Below are positions 34,501 to 46,130 of a stretch of 64,000 nt of DNA, piece after piece. Made by a program: the position numbers and the translations under genes. This stretch comes from Verticillium longisporum. Taxonomy: Eukaryota; Ascomycota; Sordariomycetes; Glomerellales; Plectosphaerellaceae. Below the pieces are notes generated by a model that saw nothing but the letters and a program-made list of their open reading frames with translations, searched no databases and had not been told where the DNA came from. Numbering within the stretch: position 1 is the stretch's first letter; every line of letters starts with the position of its first letter. The stretch is taken from the NCBI GenBank assembly GCA_019188255.1, contig JAETXT010000010.1, forward strand, positions 3,472,001-3,536,000. The letters run 5' to 3'.

Positions 34501-37500
34501 CGCAACGAATTCTTTCTAAACCGTCGAAAACAGTGTTCGTGTTCGCTGGTCAAGGTGGTGCCCACGAAGGTATGAGTGCCGAGCTTCTGCGCACATCTTC
34601 AGTCTTTCGGGATGCCGTTCGGGAATGTGATACCATCCTGCGGCGGCATGAATTTCCAACGGTCGAATCCTCCCTAGACCCGACGGCTTCTGCAGTTAGC
34701 CATGCTCCAGTGCACGAAAGGGATGCTATTATCTTGGTTCAGTGTGCATGCTTCGTATTGCAGTATGCGTTGACGCGGCTCTTGCAGAGCTTTGGGTTGA
34801 CCCCCGACCTTGTTTTGGGTCATAGGTCAGTACTAACTCTTATCACGCTACTTTCACCCTACTGATGAAAATTGGTTTACAGCATTGGAGAGTATGCCGC
34901 ACTCGTCACTGCAGAGGCCCTTGGGCTGAATGATGCCTTGCTGTTTGTTGCTAGGAGAGCAGAACTGATGGTAAACCACTGCGAGGCAGGGGAGTCTGGC
35001 ATGCTGGCATGTCGAATGTCTCCTCCAGATGCCTCACAATTCCTTCAAAACCGGTTCACTGCGTCGACTGACGAGTTAGTTGTGGCATGCCACAACAGCC
35101 CAGAGGACTGTGTTATTGCCGGTCCTACCGCACGCCTCATACAGGTTTCTGAGGTGTTCAAGGCCGAGGGCGTCAAGAGCAAGCTGCTGAATGTCTCCTA
35201 TGGATTCCATTCACCTGTCATGAATGCCATAACGCCCAGTCTGAGGAATGTCGCCTCATCCATGGCCATCCGTCGGCCTAACATACAGGTTGGCTCCAGT
35301 GTTCTCGGACAGCTGATACAAGGACACGAAATCCTTAGTCCTGACTATTTTGTCAACCAGACAAGCCATCCAGTCTTGTTCATGGAGCTTCTGGCAGATA
35401 TCCAGTCCAAGACTTTACAAACAACTCTGCAAGTGATAGAGATTGGACCATCGACCTCAAGTACGTTTATTCTCTTACCAGGCTTCACTTCTTCACAGTC
35501 ATTCTTGAGTGATACTTATTGTTTTCTACAGCAAGTTCTATGTTGAAGTCGTCTTTCACGAAAATCCCATATTCGTACTCACCATCGCTGCGACCATCCG
35601 AGTCCCCTTGGAAAACGATCACATCCGCACTTCAAGGCCTTTACCAGTCAGGGCAGGACCTTAACTGGGATGCAGTCTTCAGAGACGAGTCACCACGCTT
35701 TTTGAAGAAGGTGCCGTCCCAAGTTCTTGATGGCAACGAGTATGTGGTTCGATATCATGAGCCAATGTCCACAAACAAGCCTACTAAGGACGTGGATTCC
35801 GACTTGTCCTCAACTGGCTTCGAATTGTTGGCCTCATCTGCCATGACCGCTCTCAAAGATGGGTCAAGCATTTTTCATGTCCCGATTGCTAGGTTCTCGA
35901 AACTTATCGAGGCACATGCTGTTGGGGGCGTCCCGCTCTGCCCAGCATCTGTCTACCTCGAACTGGCCTTAGAGGCGCTTTCAGTGATCAACACCACCTT
36001 CAACGCCCCGAGATGGTACTCAGTCGACGATGTCTGCTTCGAACACCCTTTGGTGTTCTCAAAGGTCAGGTCAGACGTTGTGGAAGTCAAAATACAGTCG
36101 ACTGGGCAAACCGCTTCTCTTGGATCATCCCGTTTCTCCATTTCGAATCGCGACCATGGCCACCTCAACTGTTCCGGTTTTATCTCACCCATGGTTGAAC
36201 AGTCTATCGAGGAGCTCTTTATGGTGAAAAGTGCGTACGTCAGGAAGCAAAAGGCCATTTTATTCCAGCTCGCAGCTTCCAACACCCTGGAGACGTTTAC
36301 TTCTCGAACAATTTACGATGTCATATTCCCTCGCGTTGTATCATATTCGGAGCCATTTCGGACCCTCAAACATCTTACGATCAGCTCGTTTAGTTGGGAA
36401 GGCTACGGCACGTTCCAGCTCTCCGCTACTCCGCAGTCCGGCAAATTTGTCTCCCCACCCCCGTTCGTGGACACCATGCTACATGCAGCAGGGTTTATTG
36501 CCAACGCCAAAGCGGATGTCAAAACAGCATGCATATGTGTGAATCTTGGCCGCACCGTGCTTCCGGATATGTCGAAACTTCAACCAGGTGGCCAAATGGA
36601 CATCTACTGCAGCCTACTCGATGTGGGTGACAGCACTCTGGCAGATGCATATGTTCTCGATCAAGACGGCCAGATCGTTTCATTCGCGGAAGGAATGCGT
36701 TTCAAGAAGATTCGCCTGAGCTCTTTTCAAGCTGCCTTGTCCCGTGCAACGCAGACAGAAGGCAAAACTAGAATCGAGTCGTTGCCCAAACAGGTTGAGG
36801 GACTGCTCAGGAATCCGAAGCCCCCAAACAGCTCAAAGTTGCAGATACAGGCACCCCCGACGCCGTCCGAATCTATGGCAGAGGTCGTGAAACAGATGGT
36901 TCAGTCTGTGTGCGGCGTTTCTTTGGATTCATCCTCCGGTCGAACGTTGACCGAGCTGGGCATTGACAGCTTGCTATTTATTGAGTTGTCACAGGCCATT
37001 GCGTCGCGTTTCCCAAATCTCGTTGTGTCAACGGGCGAGATCGAAAGATGCCAGACTATGAGCGACCTGATTCAGCTACTGGCCAAGGCTCAAGGACATG
37101 ATGATGTTTCCATGGCTCTGCCACCCTCGGTGTTATTAGATCACCTGGCACCTGAGGGCAACAACCCGCCGTCACCACCAACAGAGCCTGTGGGAACCGA
37201 TGTTGCGTCCGAGGTTCGGGAGCTGTTCGTTGACATCTGTGGGAGGTCCATTACCGTTGATGACAAGGATGCAAGTCTTGCTTCTCTTGGGGTGGACTCC
37301 TTACTTTCCATCGAGCTCATCCACGAACTCCGCCATCGATTCGGGTTGGATCTTGAGGCGCTGCAGTCCACCATCTCAGATATGAGCATCAACAACATCG
37401 AGGCTCTATATGCTGCGAACATTTCATCTTCGAGTAATGATGTTTCGTACTCTGGCGACATCCTTGGTTCCTTTCCTGACCAGTCCTGCAACCTCGCAGA

Positions 37501-38464
37501 GCCAGAACTGCCCCTCCAAAAAGTAAACGATCAACGAGGTGCCACCGACATTTTTTCACATTTTATCCCATCAACCTTCCCTCAAATTCTACAAACTATC
37601 GACTCTGACATAGCGCCCTACAAGTCACCTCTCTACTTGTTTCACGATGGCAGCGGATTATCGAGCATGTATGCTCGCGTGAAACCCCTCGGACGGTCTG
37701 TCCGAGGCATCTTCAGTCCCGATGTCCCTGCCATTGACCCTGCAATTCAGTCCATGCAAGAGCTGGCATCCCGATACATTATGCAAGCAAATTTGATGTC
37801 TGAGAATAGACCAATTCTCTGTGGTGAGTGCAAATAGTGGCCGTCGCGGTAGAATTATTTGGTCAATTTGCTCACACATATTAGGCTGGTCGTTCGGTGG
37901 CGTGCTAGCGCTCGAGGTCTCCCACCAACTGCAGCAGCGCGGAAACTCGCCAAAAGGCATCATTCTCATCGATTCTCCCTTGCCAATTGAGCATGAGCCC
38001 CTGCCTGAGGAGATCATCTCTCGTGTTGTCAGAAAATTTCCGAGCCTGCACGAATCAGGGGCTGCAGCAAAGGTGCGATCTTGCGTCGAGGCCCAGTTCC
38101 GTCGTCATGCAGGACTCTTGAAAGGATACAGCCCTTTACCTCTTAGAGGTGACGTTCCTTGCGTTTCCATTGTCTGCAAGAAGACGATCGATACCCAAGC
38201 GCTTTGCGGCGTTTCGTATCCCTGGCTCTCCGATAGTGGCTTTCGAGACAAGTCATTGAAGGGCTGGGAGAGACTCCTTGGCCGTGAGATCCCCGTTTTA
38301 GAGATTGACTGCAACCATTTTGAAGTGTTTGACGCGCCGAATGTAAGTCACCACTGATCTCCATGATGACACGACTGGCAATTGTACTTACGCTGGCGTA
38401 GATCGACGAGGTCTCCGCACGGCTGGAGAGAGCGTGTGAGATACTGGACAGAGTTGAAGAATAG
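31537..38464 (+). CDS. Non-reducing iterative polyketide synthase, SAT-KS-MAT-PT-ACP-ACP-TE
   Basis: Makes an aromatic polyketide from acyl and malonyl units. Nine exons (introns at 32152, 32851, 33241, 33514, 34826, 35461, 37824 and 38343) join to 2139 residues with every phase consistent. The SAT domain has GVCTG (Cys126) and YHG (His257). The KS has DTACSSS (Cys558), HGTGTQ (His693) and GNIGH (His732). The MAT has GHSIGEY (Ser1010, split by an intron). The PT domain has [14 protein letters not shown] (His1331) and [10 protein letters not shown] (Asp1516). Two carrier domains follow, LGIDSLL (Ser1682) and LGVDSLL (Ser1792). The thioesterase has GWSFGG (Ser1969) and NHFEVF (His2111). There is no methyltransferase or reducing domain, and all key residues are present. 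It starts divergently from the A-T-R reductase. Product length and ring pattern cannot be read reliably; a mono- or bicyclic aromatic acid is inferred from the reductase partner. Confidence 0.96.
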
Positions 38465-39237
38465 GCGTTGGTTGAGGGTACGGTTTTGCACATGTGACAC
38501 GCGCTGATTGTGGTGACTTCTTTCCATTTATGAGTTGGACCAGGTAGTGTTAGGAGTTCATGGGTTCTTTCAATTGCATCTTGGCTCCAGAGTTCCATCT
38601 TTCAATTCAGCAATGGCTGTTCTGACTGTCCAGGGCTCAGGTGCCCAAGGAACAACACCATTTGCAAATGCAAGCGACTTTTGAAAGTACAATTGCTCAA
38701 CAGTCACTCTTTTTGTGACATGTATCGTCACAAATGTCGCCCCTTTGAGAATCATGAAAGCTCAGTCTTGCTACACCTTGGAGGCTAATCCTCGCCCAAA
38801 TTCAGATTTCGTACCCCGATATCAGAGAATACATTAGCTTTCCACTATGTTCAGCATTCAGTAGCAGGTCAAGTTGACAATTGACCTTTTCTTTGGTGAG
38901 CATCAAGTTTTTGGGCCCCCACGAACGTCAGAGGCGCCAAACTGCTGGGACTGCATGAATAATTTCACTGAGGTGGTACCCCCACGATTGCGTGCTTGAA
39001 CCACATCCACACCTACATCATCCGGCCGGCTGCGAGAGGGGCAAAATCGACGGCGTGTGGAGATCCGCGCTTGTAAAATCGTCAAAATCTTGCATCTGAC
39101 ATCGGTTGGTTGATATTGTGAGACACTGTCGCAAAACTGCTTGTCATGTCTTCGACGTCGACGCTGGAAGCGCACCAAATCGACCCCAGTACGAAATTCA
39201 CGCAGCCTTGCATCGGAGAGAGCAATTGTATGTGAAT
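38465..39237. other. Intergenic region with a small upstream ORF
   Basis: About 770 bases between the PKS stop and the preferred MFS start. No copy of the cluster motif was found. A 29-residue open frame (39146-39235) ends two bases before the MFS ATG at 39238 and could restrict its translation. A longer MFS start at 39106 would overlap this frame. Confidence 0.4.
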
Positions 39238-41184
39238 ATGAGGTCTACTCATCTTCGCTTGCCAGACGAGGAATACACTCTGGAGTCGCAACATGATATT
39301 CCTCCTGGGGCAGCTACCGGCGAGGCGGCAGAGGACTCAGAAACGACACTCGCCCCTCGTGAAGACCAGCCACTGCTTCAATCACCAGACGCAGATGTTG
39401 GTGATTCTTGGACCCCACCGTCAGGCTTCGGATGGATAGAGCTTGCCATCATGTCCAACGTTTTCTTATATGGTTTTGACGGAACGATCACCGCGGCCAC
39501 ATACGCCATCATCAGTTCCGAATTTGATGCGGCCAACACCGCATCTTGGCTCACCACTTCGTACCTGGTGACGAGCACCGCGTTTCAGCCACTCTACGGA
39601 CGATTTTCCGATATATTTGGAAGAAGAGTTTGCTTTTTCGTCAGCACCATCACTTTTGGGCTTGGCTGTCTCGGTTGTGGATTGGCAAATCACATCGTTG
39701 TTCTCAACTGCATGCGGGCACTGACAGGATTTGGTGGTGGAGGTTTGATGACAATGGGTGAGTGCACTGCTTCAGTCACTGAGTCGGTGCTCTAACGAAT
39801 GCTCAGCAACAATCGTCAATTCCGATATGATCCCCTTTCGCAAGAGAGGCATGTACCAGGCCATGCAAAACGGCATGTTTGGATTTGGCGCAGTAGCAGG
39901 CGCCTCATTTGGCGGCTCTATCGCAGACTACATTGGTTGGCGTTGGTGCTTCCTCCTACAGGTTCCCATTTCGCTCATGGCGCTTGTCCTGGGCGCATTC
40001 GTGATCAAGAACCCCGAAGGTGGGTTCGATATCGATACAAAGGACTTGCGGGCCGTTTGGACTCACGTTGATGTTTCGGGAGCACTTCTCCTGGTAACTG
40101 CCGTGTCCGTCCAACTCATCGGCCTCAGTCTGGGCGGTAATGAGTTACCTTGGGGTAGCCCAGTAGTCATTGGGACTCTTGTTGGCAGTGCCTTGTTGCT
40201 TGCCCTATTCTTTTTGGTTGAGTCAAGGACACGAGCAATCCCCGTCATCCCGTTGCGCATGCTGAAGGGCAGGCTTCCTGTCTTGACCCAACTTTCCAAC
40301 GTCTGCGCTGGCTTTGCTGCATATGCGGTAAGTGAGTGATCTTCGTGTGAACTTGACTATTGCTAATGAGTACAACTAGTATCTGTTCATGCTTCCCCTG
40401 TTCTTTCAAGTGGTTTTGCTCGATTCTGCTACGAAAGCAGGGGCCCGGCTGGCGATCCCGTCTCTCGCCACACCTTTGGGAGGGCTCGTGGCCGGCATCG
40501 TCATGTCTCGTTGGGGCAAACTGATCTGGCTTATCAGGCTGGGTGCGCTCCTTATGCTCTTCGGAAACGGCCTCGTGACGTCTTTGCAATTCGAAGATTC
40601 CAAATGGAAATACTTGCTGTACATCTTTCCCGCGAACTTGGGCCAGGGCATCATCTACCCTTCGATCCTCTTCACTACCCTTGCCTCATTCGACCATGCA
40701 GGTAAGCTTCGATTCGTGCTGCCATAATGGAAGGGTTTCCAACTGATTGGCTTTTAGATCATGCCGTCTCGGCCTCGACCGTCTACCTTGTTCGCTCGCT
40801 AGGAACGGTTTGGGGAGTTGCTATCACCTCTGCTATCGTTCAGACCACCCTGAGTATCCGGCTTCCCGCAGTTCTTGGTGACATACCAAACAAAGAACAG
40901 GTACGTGACACTTTGATCGCCACTCGAAGTTTATTCCGACTGCTGTTCAACAGCTGGACACTGCCATGGGTGGAATCAGGATTGACGTCGCCTAGCTTAT
41001 CGAAGAGATACGCCATTCGGTAACAGCGCTCAAGTCAGCGCCAGTCGAAGTCCGACTGCCTGTCCGCCTCGTCTACTACGAAGGTATCAAGTATGCATTC
41101 GCCGCATCTACGGCCGCTGCTGGGATATCTTTCGTGGCGGCCCTCTTCGCTCACCCCCGAGGTCTGCGCAGCACTCACAAGTAA
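39238..41184 (+). CDS. MFS transporter, DHA2-type drug/metabolite exporter
   Basis: Multi-pass proton antiporter expected to export the cluster product across the plasma membrane or into a vacuole. Five exons are read with introns near 39758, 40327, 40702 and 40902. After an acidic cytoplasmic tail (DEEYTLESQ, TTLAPREDQPLL) come hydrophobic segments including IELAIMSNVFLYGFDGTI. The MFS loop motif YGRFSDIFGRR follows, then ALTGFGGGGLMTM, FGFGAVAGASFGGSIADYI and GWRWCFLLQVPIS. The protein ends LVYYEGIKYAF, a final membrane span and PRGLRSTHK. Length and motifs fit the 14-span DHA2 group (VBA-like). I preferred the ATG at 39238; the frame is open to an ATG at 39106. It is co-oriented with the PKS and is the right-hand limit of the cluster. 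Confidence 0.87.
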
Positions 41185-44100
41185 AGAACTGAGGTGTCGC
41201 CAAAGCGTCTCCGACGTTGGCAGGATCGCAACGCGCGTTCTCCCCCGGACTCACTGCACGGCGCCAAGTTAGGTTCGGCATCGGCACGGAGACCAGACCG
41301 CAAGGACCACATTACGCGGGGATGTTGACACTGCATTCTTGGGAGGGTGACGGGAGGGGCCGGAACTTTAAAATCGCGAGAGAAGAAGAAACATTTTAAA
41401 CTTTCGGCGTTGAAGGCTTTTCCTGGCCAAGGGCCCCGCACCACGAGACTTGATCAATGCTTGATGGAAATCCGGGGTAAGCGGGCGAAAAGCTTGTAAT
41501 TGACTTTCCCATGCACGGTTCAACAGTCAGATTACCCAAAGGAGCCGCGTGCATGGTCGAGTGACCACAGGCCAAGACATTGACCAAGTTCTCCATTGAA
41601 GCATGTTTGATCAAGTCACGGGCAGGGAGAGGCAATACGCGAGAAACGTTAGAGTGAGAATTATTAAACCTGACTTGTGTGCAGATGCACAGACGTGATA
41701 GTCGGCGAAGACCCCTCGGTCTGATTGACCGACAGCCCCATGCTGACATCGTCAGTCGGGCCAGCCTCTAGTCATAGAGAGGGGTGAATCATAGTGACAA
41801 GGAGCCATTCTGTATGTTGAACTGTTGTCATACTGGCAATACGACCTTAAATCTTGTAGCAATACTGAACTTCCTCCAATGATGCTTCGATCCTCCTTGC
41901 AAGCCGAGTCAGTTTCCTGGTTCCCTTGGTTCATTAAACAGAACGCTTTGCATCGTGGGGTACTGAAGCTCACAGCATGAACTTCCACCAATACCAAGAG
42001 AAACCCGATAAATGCGTTTTATGGATGAACATCCTGCAGGTGTCGGTATCACATTCCGGTCTCAGTTATTATCGCGCGCTAACAGGAAGGGTCGCGTCAT
42101 ATTTCCCTGCATCCCACTTGTCATATCGTGGAAACGGGAGTCGAAGTTTCTCCGGATGACAACCAAAATTCGCATGCGTGAATTGTGCTACGTAAGGGTC
42201 ACGAGCTACCATTCACTGCATACGACCGGCGGTCGGATCGGCAGAGGACTGAGCATCGTCGATCTTTCACGACGCTGGCCGAGATGAAGATCTGCAAGTC
42301 GTCACTGGATTGGTGGAGAGTCGGCTTCGATCCGCATGCTAGGACAGCCAGGTTCTGTGCTAAAATGCTTCCATCATTGCCCGCAATACCCTCGTGGCAG
42401 TGCAGTCATCGGTTCACCGGGCTCAAAATCTTGATGAAGCACTATGCGGGAGGATCTCACCTGGCTGCAAGAGCCGGTCTGGGGAAACCAAGGCAGTGAA
42501 CAACAAAGAAAAATAACTCTGCAGCGATGGTTTCCCCAGCTATTGGGGTGCATGCTGTCCTGCACTCTTCCTGTGCCACGCACTCGGATGACATATTCCC
42601 CCGCCTCCTGCTCGGTACATGTGTCGCCCGTGGGCCGCAATTCCCCAGGTAGGTACAGATTGGGCAGGTTGGCAGTGCGGAGACGTCACATCACAGGAAT
42701 CCGCCCCTGCACCCCATGTTTTGGATTTGCTGTTGGGTGCTGCTTGGACGCAGAGCCGGGAGATGGCCGGGACAATGATGACCGAGATCATATTGTACCT
42801 GACCATGACCTCGTCTGCATCTGGCAAACTCATCGTGCAAATGACTTGACAACACGGAGTCGCCTGACTCAAGTTGACATGACGCAAGTTGCTTTCATCT
42901 CAAAGGCTGAGTTGGAACCTAGACGCCATGGACTATGGGCACTGCTGAATACGTTGAACAGCATCGGGTCGCCGTCCCGTCTTCGAGATGTACATTGAAG
43001 CATCTTCGTCGGGACCATCGGTTTACCCCTGGGAGAGGCGTTTCCTGCCGCACCACCAACAGCATACTTCCAGCTCTCCTCCTCCCGACTAACCTCTTCC
43101 GTCGACAAGATGGCCGTACAAGGTCAGCTCCTGATACTGCAGGCCCGTTGCAGGTCTCCACTCGATCATGTGTGCCAGAGTGGAGGTGAAAGGTTGCATC
43201 GCCAGTGAGGGCTAGCCAAGTTGAGACGATTGAGATGACAGCCCCGAGATACCAAATCGGTGCAAGACTGGTGGACTCTGGCGAGTCTCCCGCTTTGCGT
43301 TGTAGTGTGCACATTGAGCAAACCATTTTGGCCAGGAACAGATGGACCAAGACATGGGTGTTTGGGAGAACGATCTTCCCGGCGCTTCGTGGCGTCCAAG
43401 GGACACAGCTGCTGCGTGGTGTTGATGTTGCCTGACTCTACGATACAAAGTATGTCCTACAGTCATGCTGTGAAAGAGCTCTGATGCTCTCCGGGCGACA
43501 TTAAACGCGAGGCCGAGGCCGACACTGCAGTCATCATTGGCAGAGTTGCATCGGTCATCCCGGGCAATGGGTCTCTGCAGCTGTCGAATGTCCAGGACAT
43601 CGGGTGCATGATATCAGAACATGACCACGACAGACGGCGACCTCGTTGCTCCGGCATTGATGACAAGGGCGCGCCGGGACATGCAACCGAAAACGAGCAT
43701 GTCCCCCCGAGCATCTCGAAATTGCCCGATGTTATTTCTGCGAAAAGCATGTCTTGGGACCGACCCTTTTTCAAGGCGGACCCTCTTTCAAGGTGCATCA
43801 GGTCCGCGATGCTGGCCTCGGCAGGGCTTGGAGGCCCGCTCGCCCAGTCTTGTCGTCAAGCGCTTGCCCCATCCCCTGATCCTGTGTAACACCGAGACGG
43901 CTTGAAAGGCCCAGAACTGAATGATTAATATCCACGTACTTGGCGCCATTGCTGATTGTGGAGTTTGGGGGCGGGCGAGGCCTGGAAATTGGAGGATGTT
44001 TCGAGTGTGTTGCACGGGTCTTAGGCGAGGGGCCAAGTGGGCGAGATCCGAGCCTGAAGTCCTTGCCACACGCGTGGGAGGGTGGTACATGCGCAGATAA

Positions 44101-45119
44101 GCTTCAATTACATCCACCGATCCCCTTGGGCGGGAATCGAGGTTCCCTAGCATTAAGTTTTCTGGAAGCGATTCCCGGGCTACTAGCAGTACTACTGCCA
44201 CCTTAAATCGTGCCTGTGTTGTTTATTCTCCCGAGCAGCTAAGGTCTGAAGATCGCTTACACGGCACAGCAAACGATTGATGCCCGCGTTTCGACACGGT
44301 TGCCCCCAAGACTTGTCATCCATCAGGTAATCCGACAAAGGCAAAATTCATGCAATCAACTAAAAACATGCACATTGTCAGCTTTCACCCCCGGCAGACA
44401 GGCCCACAGAAGCTCCAATGTCTCGTGTCGCTGGGACTGGTCTGGACTGGGGCCCGAGGAGGAGACAGACACCACCAGGCACAACAGCAATGTTCCCTAC
44501 CCCATTTCGCCCATGTCCTTTTGGGACTTCGCACTGGACTGCCCGAGCTTGAATCAAGCTTGGGAGATTGTTCCGAGCCTAGTTCCAGATGGCAGGTTAG
44601 AGGTGCAGCAGAACCCCAGTGATTGTGACAGGGGCCGCCATGGTCAACCACGAGGATCACCTCAGCTCTCAGTACCATTCGGGGGCGCGCCCAAATGCGG
44701 AGATGGATCACCCAGTACCAGGTGCCGGACGAATGACACAGGACGAAGAGCACCAACACGACTACCATCGTTTCCTTTGCGGAGGCAGCCTCCCAGGTTC
44801 CACCAATCCAGCCGCCAAGGGGCTCACCCTCTTGGTCAGGAGCCCCTGGCCTTCCGTCGACTAGATTGTTCGAGGTTAAGTGACGTGACAGCACTTGTCC
44901 TGGCCCCTGTGGCCCTGTGGGCTTCTGTTAGCTTGGTAGCTTCACAGCTGATTGCTAGCACATCGGAGCGGAATAGCCAGACGACGGATCAGGTCCGCTG
45001 GCTTTGAACCCTCCCTCGACCCTGACTGAGTGAGACTTGAATTGGGGAAATTGTCTGTCCGTCAATCAAACGCCATGGCCGGGTGGCGGCGATGATGGGG
45101 TCCAGGTCAAGGAAGAATG
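41185..45119. other. 4-kb gene desert to the right of the cluster
   Basis: No open frame here reads like a known protein. The longest frames (44300-45007 plus, 42444-42998 plus, 43788-44201 minus) overlap frames on the other strand and are rich in low-information sequence. I found no retrotransposon motifs, tRNA or tandem array. The stretch separates the cluster from general-purpose genes. A rapidly evolving or non-coding-RNA gene cannot be excluded. Confidence 0.4.
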
Positions 45120-45127
45120 TATATAAG
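45120..45127 (+). promoter_or_regulatory. TATA box of the pectate lyase gene
   Basis: TATATAAG lies about 150 bases before the ATG. It is followed by a C/A/T-rich leader (ccagctctttatttcaac) ending CATCAAAATG, a good fungal start context. The assignment rests on sequence and position. Confidence 0.6.
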
Positions 45128-45277
45128 AAGTCATGGCCAGCCGTCGAAAGGGCAGAACATCTCCAGACAGCAAGACACTTCAGCTTCTACAGTTCAATTC
45201 TTTGACTATTTTCCACAGTCCAGCTCTTTATTTCAACATACAAACTTGATAACAACCTTCCGACTCCAACCATCAAA

Positions 45278-46130
45278 ATGAAGTTCTCCCTCGCCATCAC
45301 CGCCGCCGTCTCGGCCGTCGCCTCTGCGCAGACTCTCAACATCCCTACCCGCTCTGGCAGCATCGTCTCTCTGTCTCAGCCTTCCACCATCAGCGGCTCC
45401 AAGGACTTCGGCAACAAGGAGTTCGACCGCGGCCGCAGCTGCGATACCGACGCCGACACTGGCTCTGACTCCGCCGTCTTCATCCTCGAGAACGGTGCCA
45501 GCATTAGCAACGTGAGTTTCGATTCTAGTGTCATGGCAAAAGACGCCCTCTCTCTAACCCTACATCTCAGGTCATCATCGGCGTCAACCAGCTTGAGGGT
45601 GTTCACTGCAAGGGTGCCTGCACCCTGACCAACGTCTGGTTCCGTGACGTCTGCGAGGGTAAGCCTCCTTTCTTTCCGCAAGACTATCCAGAGATCGCCC
45701 TCGCTAACACTCTCTTCAAGACGCCATCTCTGCCCTCGGCAGCGGCAACGTCCTCATCAAGGGTGGAGGTGCACAGAACGCCAAGGACAAGGTCGTCCAG
45801 CACAACGGCCGCGGCACTGTTACCATCGATGGCTTCACCGTCATCAACGCCGGCAAGCTTTACCGTGGCTGCGGCGACTGCACTGGCAACGGCGGCCCCC
45901 GCAACGTTGTCGTCAAGAACGTCAAGGCCTACGGCATAACTTCCGATCTTGTCGGCATCAACTCCAACTATGGCGATGTGGCTACCATCAGCAGCTCTTG
46001 CGGATCCACCAAGAAGGTCTGCCAGGAATACAAGGGTGTGACCAAGGGCAACGGCAGCTCCTCCAAGGTTTCCACCACCGCCAACTGCCAGGGCGCCCAG
46101 GGCAAGCTCTCCTCGCTCCCCGCCTGCTAA
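45278..46130 (+). CDS. Secreted pectate lyase, polysaccharide lyase family 3
   Basis: Cleaves de-esterified pectin by beta-elimination, outside the cell. Three exons (45278-45511, 45571-45658, 45721-46130) give 243 residues, the normal family size. It starts with a signal peptide ([18 protein letters not shown]), and the mature enzyme follows with [16 protein letters not shown]. The beta-helix strands carry the conserved PL3 signatures [35 protein letters not shown] and [19 protein letters not shown]. Paired cysteines (CKGAC, CGDC) match the family's disulfides. The protein ends SSLPAC. A TATA box lies upstream. Such enzymes are common in plant-associated and saprotrophic ascomycetes. Confidence 0.95.

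Noticed and set aside
43788..44201. Minus-strand frame with a hydrophobic stretch (WILIIQFWAFQAV)
   Set aside because: A single hydrophobic stretch and no continuation in neighbouring frames; not enough to call a gene.
44300..45007. 235-codon plus-strand frame in the gene desert
   Set aside because: Composition is Ser/Arg/Pro-rich without domains, and an opposite frame of 169 codons overlaps it; most likely chance.
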